NCBI RefSeq assembly: GCF_042643485.1
Contig: NZ_JBHRSJ010000036.1
Coordinates: 80,711 to 144,710 of the forward strand
Direction: 5' to 3'
Length of the DNA: 64,000 bases
DNA from: Azotobacter bryophylli
Lineage (GTDB): Bacteria > Pseudomonadota > Gammaproteobacteria > Pseudomonadales > Pseudomonadaceae
In this document: one piece after another, positions 36,116 through 45,367 of the stretch
Numbering within the stretch: position 1 is the first letter of the stretch
How the letters are laid out: each line of letters opens with the position of its first letter
Program-made: the position numbers and the translations under genes
Notes under the pieces: generated by a model
Seen by the model: only the letters and a program-made list of their open reading frames with translations
Databases searched by the model: none
What the model was told of the DNA's origin: nothing

Positions 36116-37084
36116 ATGCGTACCCCCCTATCCCAGACAGCACCTCCGGCGCCTTTGCTCGCTGAAGTTGCCCAGCAATGCGCTCAGCCCGTTGCCAAGG
36201 AGCTGCACACGCTCTGCCAAGAGGTGCGCTCTCGTTTCGGCGACGGCCTCGTAGCGCTCCTGTTCTATGGCTCGTGCCTGCGCAGCGGCGATCCGACCGA
36301 GGGGCTAGTCGATCTCTATGCCGTTGTCGACGACTACTCTCACGCGCATGCGAACCGCTTACTGCAAATGGCGAATGCCTGGCTCCCACCCAACGTTTTC
36401 CTGCTGCAAGCACACACAGAAGACAAGCGTGTATTGCAAGCAAAATGTGCCGTATTGTCCTTGAAGGATCTCGAGCAAGGGACCAGCTCCTGGTTCCAGA
36501 GCTATCTTTGGGGGCGTTTTGCTCAGCCATCCCGTTTGGTCTACTGTCGGGATGGTCACGTCGAGCAGCGTATACATCGCGCCCTGGCTCAAGCAGTCAT
36601 AACCCTTCTGAATCAAACTCTGCCTTGCCAAAGTGGGCAATTTGATAGCCAGACCCTCTGGCAGCGAGCCTTGGCACTGAGTTACGGCACCGAGCTACGC
36701 CCGGAGTCGGCAAATCGCCCCACACAACTTGCACAGCATTACAAAGATTATTATCGAAGTCTGACCCGTGCAGCCGTACCGGCCATTACCGGACTGGAAC
36801 TCGTCTCTGGTCAGACAGATACCTATCGAAGCCAACTGCCTCCTGGTTCCTGCGAAGAGAATATCAAGCGCTGGAAATTGAGGCGCTTGCAGGGCCGAGT
36901 TCTAAACGTGGCGCGCTTGGTGAAATCGTTCTTCACCTTCGAGAATGGCGTTGATTACGTGGTGTGGAAACTGGAACGACATCTCGGGGAACCCATCGAA
37001 ATTACTCCTCGCCTACGCCGCTTCCCCCTTATCTTCGGCTGGCCTCTACTTTGGCGACTGCTTAAAGATCGACGCCTGCATTAA
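36116..37084 (+). CDS. Tam41/Mmp37-like phosphatidate cytidylyltransferase homologue
   Basis: A protein of 322 residues with a nucleotidyltransferase core: FYGSCLRSGD then VDLYAVVDD (the GS...DxD-type metal site, with the first Asp followed by Leu-Tyr). Downstream, CAVLSLKDLEQ, WFQSYLWGRFAQPSRLVY and LALSYGTELRPESANRP parallel the conserved blocks of mitochondrial Tam41, which makes CDP-diacylglycerol. In this operon the natural substrate could be ceramide-1-phosphate, giving CDP-ceramide. The family call rests on my reading of motif order; the substrate is inference. Confidence 0.68.
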   Translation: MRTPLSQTAPPAPLLAEVAQQCAQPVAKELHTLCQEVRSRFGDGLVALLFYGSCLRSGDPTEGLVDLYAVVDDYSHAHANRLLQMANAWLPPNVFLLQAHTEDKRVLQAKCAVLSLKDLEQGTSSWFQSYLWGRFAQPSRLVYCRDGHVEQRIHRALAQAVITLLNQTLPCQSGQFDSQTLWQRALALSYGTELRPESANRPTQLAQHYKDYYRSLTRAAVPAITGLELVSGQTDTYRSQLPPGSCEENIKRWKLRRLQGRVLNVARLVKSFFTFENGVDYVVWKLERHLGEPIEITPRLRRFPLIFGWPLLWRLLKDRRLH

Positions 37085-37344
37085 ACATGCATTAACTTTG
37101 CTCAGCTCGGATATGTGGCCGACTACCAGCGCGACACTCAGGCATCGAGTGAGCTGGGCAATCGGTGAAACTTTGGAAGACATGGACATGATTTCCTGAT
37201 GTACATGCATGGGAGTATCGTGTCCGAGTCATGACAGAAATCATGACGAAAATCATTGTGCTGCAGCATGATGCGTCTGGCTTATTTCAGTAACGGTCTC
37301 GCAAGTTCTGACCGCTCAATGTATCTGCAGGAGGTACAAAGAAA

Positions 37345-38118
37345 GTGGGAAATACCAATGAAAGCGTCGTAGTCCCTGCGCCAAAGCGTAAACGCAAGCA
37401 TCGTCCTAGCGTTGCCATCGGCCTATGGATCATAAAGCGCTTGGAAAAAGCCATTCGGCATTACTCGGCTTCGACCGTGGGTAACACTCCTTTCTTTGAC
37501 CCCCGGATGTTTCCTTGGGCACCTAAACTCGAAGCCAATTGGGAAACTGTCCGCAAGGAACTGGATCAAGTTCTGAAGAATCAGGATCGCATTCCCAACT
37601 TCCAGGACATCTCCAAGGATCAGAAAAACCTTACTCAGGATGACCGCTGGAAAACATTCTTTCTCTATGGGTATGGGTACAAGATGGAGGGCAATTGCGC
37701 GCTTTGCCCTGAAACCACCAAGCTCGTCGAGTCTGTACCTGGGATGTATACCGCGTTCTTCTCGGTTCTAGCACCAGGCAAACACATTCCGCCACATCGT
37801 GGCCCCTACAATGGGCTGCTACGTGCACACCTGGGGTTGATCGTGCCCGAGCCGAAGGAAAAATGCCGCATTCAGGTTGGCGACCAAACCCAGCATTGGG
37901 AAACCGGCAAGTGCATGGTCTTTGACGACACCTACAGACATCAGGTTTGGAACGATACCGATGGCACTCGTGTCGTTCTTTTCTTGGATATCAAACGACC
38001 ACTGGCCTGGCCGGGTTCGCTCCTCAATCGAATTATCCTGCAGCTTATCCGCTGGTCTCCCTATATCCAGGACGCACGCCGCAATCATCGCGCGTGGGAA
38101 CAAGGGCTCGAGCGCTAG
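37345..38118 (+). CDS. Aspartyl/asparaginyl beta-hydroxylase family oxygenase (LpxO-like)
   Basis: A Fe(II)/2-oxoglutarate oxygenase of 257 residues. Metal and cosubstrate residues are visible in HIPPHRGPYNGLLRAHLGL, FDDTYRHQVWN and the Arg of DGTRVVLFLDI. A hydrophobic segment near residue 25 (SVAIGLWIIKRL) could anchor it to the membrane, as in LpxO, which hydroxylates lipid A acyl chains at C2. Here it may hydroxylate the ceramide acyl chain. Start is GTG at 37345 with GGAGG eleven bases in front. It follows the Tam41-like gene after 260 bases. Confidence 0.82.
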   Translation: MGNTNESVVVPAPKRKRKHRPSVAIGLWIIKRLEKAIRHYSASTVGNTPFFDPRMFPWAPKLEANWETVRKELDQVLKNQDRIPNFQDISKDQKNLTQDDRWKTFFLYGYGYKMEGNCALCPETTKLVESVPGMYTAFFSVLAPGKHIPPHRGPYNGLLRAHLGLIVPEPKEKCRIQVGDQTQHWETGKCMVFDDTYRHQVWNDTDGTRVVLFLDIKRPLAWPGSLLNRIILQLIRWSPYIQDARRNHRAWEQGLER

Positions 38119-38524
38119 CTATCGCTCTGTGTGCAACCGGATACCTATGAGCCTTTTCACACCTATCTAAGCAGCAGGATGAGAAAGGCCAAGTGGATGG
38201 ACTGCAAGCTGGCGTTGAGCTTCGCTGGCAGTTCTTCCACAGCCCCCGTACTTCTCAACCGGGCGACCAAGCACACCCAGCATGGCAGCTCACCGAACCT
38301 AGCAATCCGGCATGCTCTCCTTCGTCACGGGGATGGCGCAAAACAGTCCTTTCGTATCCAACGCAATCTAGAGCCTGATACCAGACAATTTCTTTCCGGC
38401 ATCGTAGTCCTAGTCACTAGCGCTATCCGAGCTCTTCACGCCATTCACGTCAACGATCAGAAGGCTTATCAAGATTTGCCTGTTTAGTATAAGCCGCACT
38501 GCCTAATCCTTAAGCGCCGCCCCC
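38119..38524. other. Gene-free region downstream of the hydroxylase gene
   Basis: About 400 bases with only open frames lacking ribosome sites or recognisable motifs (for instance 38131-38487 plus). Together with the adjoining transposase remnant it looks like decayed insertion sequence or other debris. Confidence 0.35.
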
Positions 38525-38703
38525 GAACGCTACCAGTGGCCGGCTCGCCCCAGTGGCTGAAGCACGAGCGCGGCGTGAATCACTTGAACAGAGTAGCTGG
38601 GCAACAGGTGCCACCGGCAGCCGCTTTCGAGCAGGTGGAACACCTCATACATGTGGGACTTGCTCCACACCATGAATAGCGGCTTGACTTGACTGATATC
38701 GTT
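38525..38703 (-). pseudogene. Remnant of an IS5-family transposase
   Basis: On the minus strand, DISQVKPLFMVWSK is followed by MYEVFHLLESGCRWHLLPS, which matches the N-terminal region of IS5-type transposases (an LYEVF..LYLLKSGCQWRMLP-like block). The frame then shifts and continues as FTPRSCFSHWGEP after an in-frame stop. Internal deletion, frameshift and stop show that it is dead. No inverted ends are recognised. Confidence 0.55.
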
Positions 38704-38836
38704 GGGATGTTACGTCTTTCGCATGGGGATTTTCTCAATGCGAAGATCTTGAATGGACTCTGAAGAGTAAGGATCAAACCTTATCCGACAGATGATGCAA
38801 GGCCTGATTCTCGCAAGGACGGATAAGATTTTCATG

Positions 38837-38909
38837 GCAGGAAGGGAATCTGGTTTCCCTCCCTGCATTTAAGCGAGCCTGCTCTCCCCCTGATCGGCTA
38901 TCGATCAGG
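38837..38909 (-). terminator. Two hairpins at the end of the ELM1 fusion gene
   Basis: An 8-bp stem CCTGATCG / CGATCAGG (38889-38909) overlaps the stop codon, and a second stem of 12 bp with one mismatch (38837-38866, GCAGGAAGGGAA / TTTCCCTCCCTGC) follows on the minus strand. Neither has a good T-run; together they may end the transcript. Confidence 0.45.
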
Positions 38910-41250
38910 AGACAAGCCTTTCAGCCTCGACTACACACCGAATCGCTTGCAAGGCACGAGCTCGAGATGTAGCGAGAAGGTCCGGAGTAAGTCCCGGCAA
39001 CCGCTCCAGTCCATGCGGCAAGGAGCTTATGCCCAGAGACAGATGGACCTCCTCAATCCGCCGCTCTCGGTTGAACCAGCCTGCTTCGATCACCCGGTCG
39101 TACAACCGGCCCAGGATATGCTGCTGCCGTGGTACGCCACGGCTACCGGCCACCCGATCAACAACACCCAAGCGTTTCTCGATGGCATGCAGCAGCTTGG
39201 CTTGCCAATTCCGACGCATAGGCAGAGGGTAAACCGCGACCGGCCGTCCTGTCATAACGGCCTCGGTGGCCATGGATACGCTTTCCCCGGTCACGATGAA
39301 GGCATCGGCCAGAGCCAAGAGTGCACGATAGGGATTTTCCTCGCCACTACCATAACGGTAGCTCCATACCGGTACATCCAGAGCGCCCAACAACGCATCG
39401 GTAGCATCATTCCCCGTACGCGGACTGGTCGACACCAATAAAGACCCACCATTGGCCCGTACGGCCGCACTGGCCTCAAGGCCAAGAACCCTGGCAGCCT
39501 GTGTATCGAGTCGATAGGGCATTTTGCTGCCGCCCACTAGCACGGCGACCCAAGGGCGCGGCAGATGGGCGAAGCGCTGCTTCCAAACATTCAGTTCGGT
39601 GGGATCGAGTTCCTGCTCGGTGACGAAGGGCGCCGGCAAATCGACCACGTTGTCGCGTAGAGGCAGGCCGTATTGCGGAGTCGTCACCACCAAATCGAAC
39701 TGCGACAGCGGCGCGCAGGGCCGGCCCAGCACCACCAGGCGACTGTGGCCGCCAGAGCGGCACCGGATCGCCTGGGACAGCGACACCGTGCGCTTGCCGG
39801 CACTCAGCACCAGATCCGGCCAGGGCGCCCTCAACTCCTTCGCACAGGTGCCGAAACGCTTAATCTCATAGGGCCAGCCCAGGGAATCGGCAACCTGCAG
39901 CAGCTGGGCGTTGTCCCCGGCATGCTTGCCTTCCAGCACCCAGACCCGCGGTGGCTGCCCGCTTTCGCAGCGCCGGGCGTAGTCAGCCCGATAAGTTTTG
40001 ATCTTGCCTTCCGGATCGCGGCAGTCGAGCTGCCAGCTATGTCCCGGGTAACGCAGGGCGATACGTCTCAGCAGGGTACGCCAGCCGGCCAAAGTCCCGA
40101 CCATCGAGCCCTTCGGCCCCGGCTCGGCCTTGACGAATACAGCTCGACGGGAAAAACGAAACAGCCGGTCCAGCACCCAGGGCAGATCCTCCACCGGCAG
40201 CCGCTCGAGGCCGCAGACGGCGACCGCGTCCTGCGGCGCCAGCTCGTCCCTCCGAAGTTGATCAGGAAGCCAGTGGACCAGCTCCAGGCCAGGGTTCTGC
40301 AGCTCATGCCAGGGACCGATCAGGGCCAAGCTCTCGGCACCGAACTCGCGGGCCTGCCGATAGAGTTCCTCGGACAGCGCTTCCGGCCCCCACCCCTGAG
40401 GAGCGCAGGCCGTAGCAAAAGCCGGGGTCGGCTGCTCGGCGGTGTAGATCTCATAGCCCTCGGCGTCGGCGGCCTGCTCCAGGCTGAGGAAATACTCGGC
40501 GAACGGGTTGATGTGGTAGGAATATTGGTCAGGTGTCGGCCGCCAGGGCTGCAGGTGCAGCGCCGTGTAATGCAGAAGCTTGGACTGGCCATGGCGGTAC
40601 TCCAGGTCCCGGGCGTGCCAGTCCGGATCGAGGGCGCCCCAGCGCCCCGGCTCGGCGGCCGCCTCGGCGCACAGGCTCTTCTTGGTTTCGCGGCAGGCCT
40701 TGGTGAAGGTCCAGCAACGGGCCATGCACTCGCAGTCGATCAGCATCACTGCTGTGTCCTGGGGCGACAACGCCAGGTAGCCGTGCTCCCCCATGGATTG
40801 ATCGAACAGCTCGGCGGGATCGGCAGTGAAGATCTGGTCAACGTCGGTGTAAATCGCCCTGCCATGGCAACCGGCGAGATAAGGAATAGCGAAGCGATAG
40901 TTGGTGAAACCGGTGCGCCAGCCGCGCTGCTCGAATCCGGGCAGGCCGGTCATGCGATAGACCTCGTAGCGCCGGTTGGGATCGCGCACCCGCTGCAAGG
41001 AATAGAAGAAGATCCGCTCGGCGCGGTACTGCTCCGGCTGGGTGCCAAGGAAGATGCGTACGGCGGGGGCTTCAGGCGAACCAGGCTGGGCATCCAGGAC
41101 GACGGGCGTTATGATCGGCACCCCTGCCGGAATCCCCGTGCTGCCGTTGTTGGAAACGGAAGAGTTCAACGGCCGATTGGCTCGGATTTGATGATCTGAT
41201 TTGAACAACTTCCGCACTGCCGAACTATTTTCAAGTGCAAAAAAAGCCAT
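38905..41250 (-). CDS. Large fusion protein: GT8-like glycosyltransferase domain plus ELM1 family domain
   Basis: A protein of 781 residues with at least three parts. Residues about 60-250 resemble a glycogenin/GT8-type transferase (RIFLGTQPEQYRAERIF, RAIYTDVDQIF with the DVD metal site). Residues about 270-430 contain a region vaguely like an inactive methyltransferase. Residues about 435-780 match the ELM1 (mitochondrial fission) family, now viewed as GT-B-type: ADSLGWPYEIKRFGT, VAVLVGGSKMPYRLD and the FIVTGESVSMATEAVMTGRPVAVYPL block. ELM1-type proteins of bacteria often sit with lipid and surface-glycan genes. It is divergent from the metallophosphoesterase. Confidence 0.75.
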   Translation of the reverse strand: MAFFALENSSAVRKLFKSDHQIRANRPLNSSVSNNGSTGIPAGVPIITPVVLDAQPGSPEAPAVRIFLGTQPEQYRAERIFFYSLQRVRDPNRRYEVYRMTGLPGFEQRGWRTGFTNYRFAIPYLAGCHGRAIYTDVDQIFTADPAELFDQSMGEHGYLALSPQDTAVMLIDCECMARCWTFTKACRETKKSLCAEAAAEPGRWGALDPDWHARDLEYRHGQSKLLHYTALHLQPWRPTPDQYSYHINPFAEYFLSLEQAADAEGYEIYTAEQPTPAFATACAPQGWGPEALSEELYRQAREFGAESLALIGPWHELQNPGLELVHWLPDQLRRDELAPQDAVAVCGLERLPVEDLPWVLDRLFRFSRRAVFVKAEPGPKGSMVGTLAGWRTLLRRIALRYPGHSWQLDCRDPEGKIKTYRADYARRCESGQPPRVWVLEGKHAGDNAQLLQVADSLGWPYEIKRFGTCAKELRAPWPDLVLSAGKRTVSLSQAIRCRSGGHSRLVVLGRPCAPLSQFDLVVTTPQYGLPLRDNVVDLPAPFVTEQELDPTELNVWKQRFAHLPRPWVAVLVGGSKMPYRLDTQAARVLGLEASAAVRANGGSLLVSTSPRTGNDATDALLGALDVPVWSYRYGSGEENPYRALLALADAFIVTGESVSMATEAVMTGRPVAVYPLPMRRNWQAKLLHAIEKRLGVVDRVAGSRGVPRQQHILGRLYDRVIEAGWFNRERRIEEVHLSLGISSLPHGLERLPGLTPDLLATSRARALQAIRCVVEAERLVS

Positions 41251-41410
41251 GCATCCCTCATGCTGTTATTTGACCGGCGAGTGCGGATTATTGTGCTCTG
41301 ACTCGCTCGTAAAATTATTGACATAACTCACTCATAGCACAAGCGTATCACCATGTTCCAGATGCCATCCGAATCGAAGCCATGGAACGTACAACTTCCT
41401 CTTCCATGGT

Positions 41411-42250
41411 ATGAAGGCAAACCTCGCTAACATGACGAGCATCTTGCATATTTCGGATACTCATTTCGGCACCGAGCAGCAACCTGTAGTAGAAGCCTTG
41501 GAAGCGCATGCCCGTGAACATGGAGCCGATTTGCTGGTGCTATCCGGAGACATTACCCAACGAGCGAGACGGAACCAGTTTGCAGCCGCCCAAGCATTCA
41601 TTCACCGCATGGATGACTGTGGCATCCGACAAAAGCTAATAGTTCCCGGCAATCACGATATTCCGCTACACAATCTCCTCACTCGTTTTCTCTGCCCTTA
41701 CAAAAATTACCGCCAATTCATCGACGAACAACTCGAGCCAGTCTTCGAAAATGATGAGCTTTTAGCCATCGGCCTCAATACGACCCATCCCAAACGCCGC
41801 AAGGATGGCAAGGTAACAGAAGAGCAGATTCACTCGGTCTGCGAGCGGCTGAGCCGCTGCGATCCGGCAAAGCTGCGTATCGTCGTAGCTCACCAACCCT
41901 TCGGTTCCATGGCGCCCTCGGATCTGCGCAACCTGCAACATGGCGCACGCGAGGCATTGTTGCGCTGGGCAGAGAGCGGGCTGGACCTCGTGATGGGCGG
42001 ACACATCCATCTCCCCTACGTCCTTCCCCTGAGTGGTCAGTACCCTGACCTGGCGCGGGAAATCTGGATCGTCCAGGCCGGTACGACCCTCTCCTCCCGT
42101 CTACGCGGCCGCTTGCCGAACTCGTTCAATCGGCTCTATATCAGCACCCGGGACGGCAAGCAGGTGCGGGTCGAGCGTTGGGATTATCAGGCCCAAACCC
42201 GCCGGTTCGTCCTTGGCGTACATTTCGATCTCCAATGGCCGAGCGGTTGA
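41411..42250 (+). CDS. Calcineurin-like metallophosphoesterase
   Basis: A protein of 279 residues with all five metallophosphoesterase motifs: ISDTHFG, LSGDITQRA, VPGNHDIP, VAHQPFG and GGHIHLPY. A start at 41432 (MTSILHISD) is also possible. Such enzymes include phosphodiesterases and the lipid A pathway hydrolase LpxH. As the last gene of the lower-GC block it may trim a phospho- or pyrophosphate-linked lipid intermediate. Function is inferred from position only. Confidence 0.82.
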   Translation: MKANLANMTSILHISDTHFGTEQQPVVEALEAHAREHGADLLVLSGDITQRARRNQFAAAQAFIHRMDDCGIRQKLIVPGNHDIPLHNLLTRFLCPYKNYRQFIDEQLEPVFENDELLAIGLNTTHPKRRKDGKVTEEQIHSVCERLSRCDPAKLRIVVAHQPFGSMAPSDLRNLQHGAREALLRWAESGLDLVMGGHIHLPYVLPLSGQYPDLAREIWIVQAGTTLSSRLRGRLPNSFNRLYISTRDGKQVRVERWDYQAQTRRFVLGVHFDLQWPSG

Positions 42251-42652
42251 ATCCGTTTGCCGATCGGAGCAGAAAATTCGGCGGCATTCCTTTGGGATCA
42301 TATATTTCGTCACGGGCTCGAATAACTTCTGAACTGAATACTCAGACCAAGTTAAGAGTGAGCGGATACCAAGCCGTGCCATTCCCTTACTGACCTTGTG
42401 CTTTAAAGGCCAGCAGTAAAACTTCGAGACAGGGCACCAGAAGCCCCCTATCTCCTCAGTGCAAAACCACAGCCGATCAATACAGCGGAAACTTGTGGCG
42501 CTTCACTTCCCCCGATACCCCTATTGCTCCGCTGGTTATAACAGGCATCGAAGTTCACTCATCCGCGCGCCCTCTCACGACCATCGGAACATTTGAGCTG
42601 TTACCGCTGAAAATGCGACTGTCCTTTGATGGGCGAATCGCCTTTTCGCGGA
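42251..42652. other. Gene-free right border of the ceramide block
   Basis: About 400 bases between the metallophosphoesterase stop and the fumarylacetoacetase stop. Composition moves back toward high GC. No tRNA, insertion sequence or direct repeat marking an island end is recognised. Confidence 0.35.
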
Positions 42653-43951
42653 TCAATCGACGATCGTCCCCCGGCACTCGCCGAAGCCCAGACTTGGAAA
42701 GCCCTCTCGACGACAACGGGCCCTCATGATGATTTCGTCGCCGGCCTCGAGATAAGTGCGCTGCTCTCCGCCGGGCAACGGCAGCGGCAGCCTGCCGCCC
42801 CGGGTGGTTTCCAGCAGACTGCCCAGACTGCCCGGTTCCGGGCCGGACAGTGTGCCGGAGCCGAACAGATCCCCAGGCTGCAGCTTGCAGCCGCCGACAG
42901 TGTGGTGCGCCACCATCTGCGCCACGGTCCAGTACATGTTCAGGGTATTGCTCAGGGCGATGCGCTCGGGCGGCAGGCCGCGCTCGCGCATGGAGCGGGT
43001 CTGCAGCAGCACCTCCAACTCGATGTCGAAGGCGCCTTCGGCCTGGTCGCGGGCGTCCAGCAGGTAGTCCAACGGCTGCGGATCGCCCTGGGGTCTGGCC
43101 GGCTGCGCCTTGCGATAAGGGGCCAAGGCCTCGGCGGTGACCACCCAGGGGGAAATGGTGGTGGCGAAGCTCTTCGAGAGAAAGGGACCGAGCGGCTGGT
43201 ATTCCCAGGCTTGCATGTCGCGGGCCGACCAGTCGTTGAGCAGGCAGAAGCCGGCCACGTGCTCCCCGGCCTCGCCGATAGGGATCGGCTGGCCCTGTTC
43301 GTTGCCCGTACCGATCCAGATGCCCAGCTCCAGCTCGTAGTCGAGTCGGCGGCAGGGGCCGAACACCGGCACGCTCTGCCCCGGCGGCAGCGACTGTCCA
43401 TGGGGACGGCGCACCGGGGTGCCCGAAACCACGATGGTCGAGGCACGCCCGTGGTAGCCGATCGGCACGTACTTGTAGTTCGGCAGCAGCGGGTTGTCGG
43501 GACGGAACAGGCGCCCGACGTTGAGCGCATGGTGGATGCCCACATAGAAGTCCGTGTAGTCGCCGATCCTCGCCGGCAGGTGCATGCGGCAGGCACGGGC
43601 CGGATGCAGCAGCTGCTCGCCCAGCGCCTCCAGCCTCGACTGCTGCGGGCTGCCTTCGGCCAGCAACTCGGTGAGTTGCCGGCGAAATGCACCACGTATC
43701 GCAGCCGGGAGGGCTAAGAAGGCATTCAGACTGTCGCCGCCGGCCAGAACCGCGGCTTCGGCGGCCTCGCCGCTGAACAGGTCGTGGGCCACGGCAGCCT
43801 TCAGATCGAAGATCAGCTCGCCGATGGCGACGCCGCCGCGGGGTTCGCCGCCGACCGGGCTGAACACCCCGAGGGGCAGGTTCTGCAGGGGGAAATCGGC
43901 ATGCTGGTTGGCCGAGGCGATCCAGCTGTGCAATCGGGACGTATCGGTCAT
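42653..43951 (-). CDS. hmgB: Fumarylacetoacetase
   Basis: An enzyme of 432 residues that hydrolyses fumarylacetoacetate to fumarate and acetoacetate, the last step of homogentisate breakdown. Family segments are DYTDFYVGIHHALNVGRLFRPD, YHGRASTIVVSG, LDYELELGIWIG (metal-binding Glu residues) and WSARDMQAWEYQPLGPFLSKSF. It lies immediately downstream of hmgA with one base between stop and start. Confidence 0.95.
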   Translation of the reverse strand: MTDTSRLHSWIASANQHADFPLQNLPLGVFSPVGGEPRGGVAIGELIFDLKAAVAHDLFSGEAAEAAVLAGGDSLNAFLALPAAIRGAFRRQLTELLAEGSPQQSRLEALGEQLLHPARACRMHLPARIGDYTDFYVGIHHALNVGRLFRPDNPLLPNYKYVPIGYHGRASTIVVSGTPVRRPHGQSLPPGQSVPVFGPCRRLDYELELGIWIGTGNEQGQPIPIGEAGEHVAGFCLLNDWSARDMQAWEYQPLGPFLSKSFATTISPWVVTAEALAPYRKAQPARPQGDPQPLDYLLDARDQAEGAFDIELEVLLQTRSMRERGLPPERIALSNTLNMYWTVAQMVAHHTVGGCKLQPGDLFGSGTLSGPEPGSLGSLLETTRGGRLPLPLPGGEQRTYLEAGDEIIMRARCRREGFPSLGFGECRGTIVD

Positions 43952-43952
43952 G

Positions 43953-45257
<1,305 letters not shown>

Positions 45258-45280
45258 GGCTCACTCCTTTTCTTGTTATG

Positions 45281-45305
45281 CGTAATCCATTTACGATTAA
45301 CGTAA
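45281..45305. promoter_or_regulatory. Overlapping palindromes, likely HmgR operator
   Basis: Two overlapping inverted repeats share a half-site: CGTAATCCATTTACG (45281-45295) and TTACGATTAACGTAA (45291-45305). They lie between divergent hmgA and hmgR, where IclR-type HmgR binds in Pseudomonas to repress until homogentisate appears. Confidence 0.7.
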
Positions 45306-45367
45306 TCAGACGATTCATCCACCGTCAAGCGTTAGAATTGCCGCTCCCTTCATCCCAAGGACCGCCG

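Noticed and set aside
38131..38487. Plus-strand frame of 118 codons after the hydroxylase gene
   Set aside because: No ribosome site or motif; the stretch adjoins a dead transposase and looks like decayed sequence.
42493..42729. Plus-strand frame of 78 codons at the right border of the ceramide block
   Set aside because: Overlaps the end of hmgB on the other strand and has no family features.
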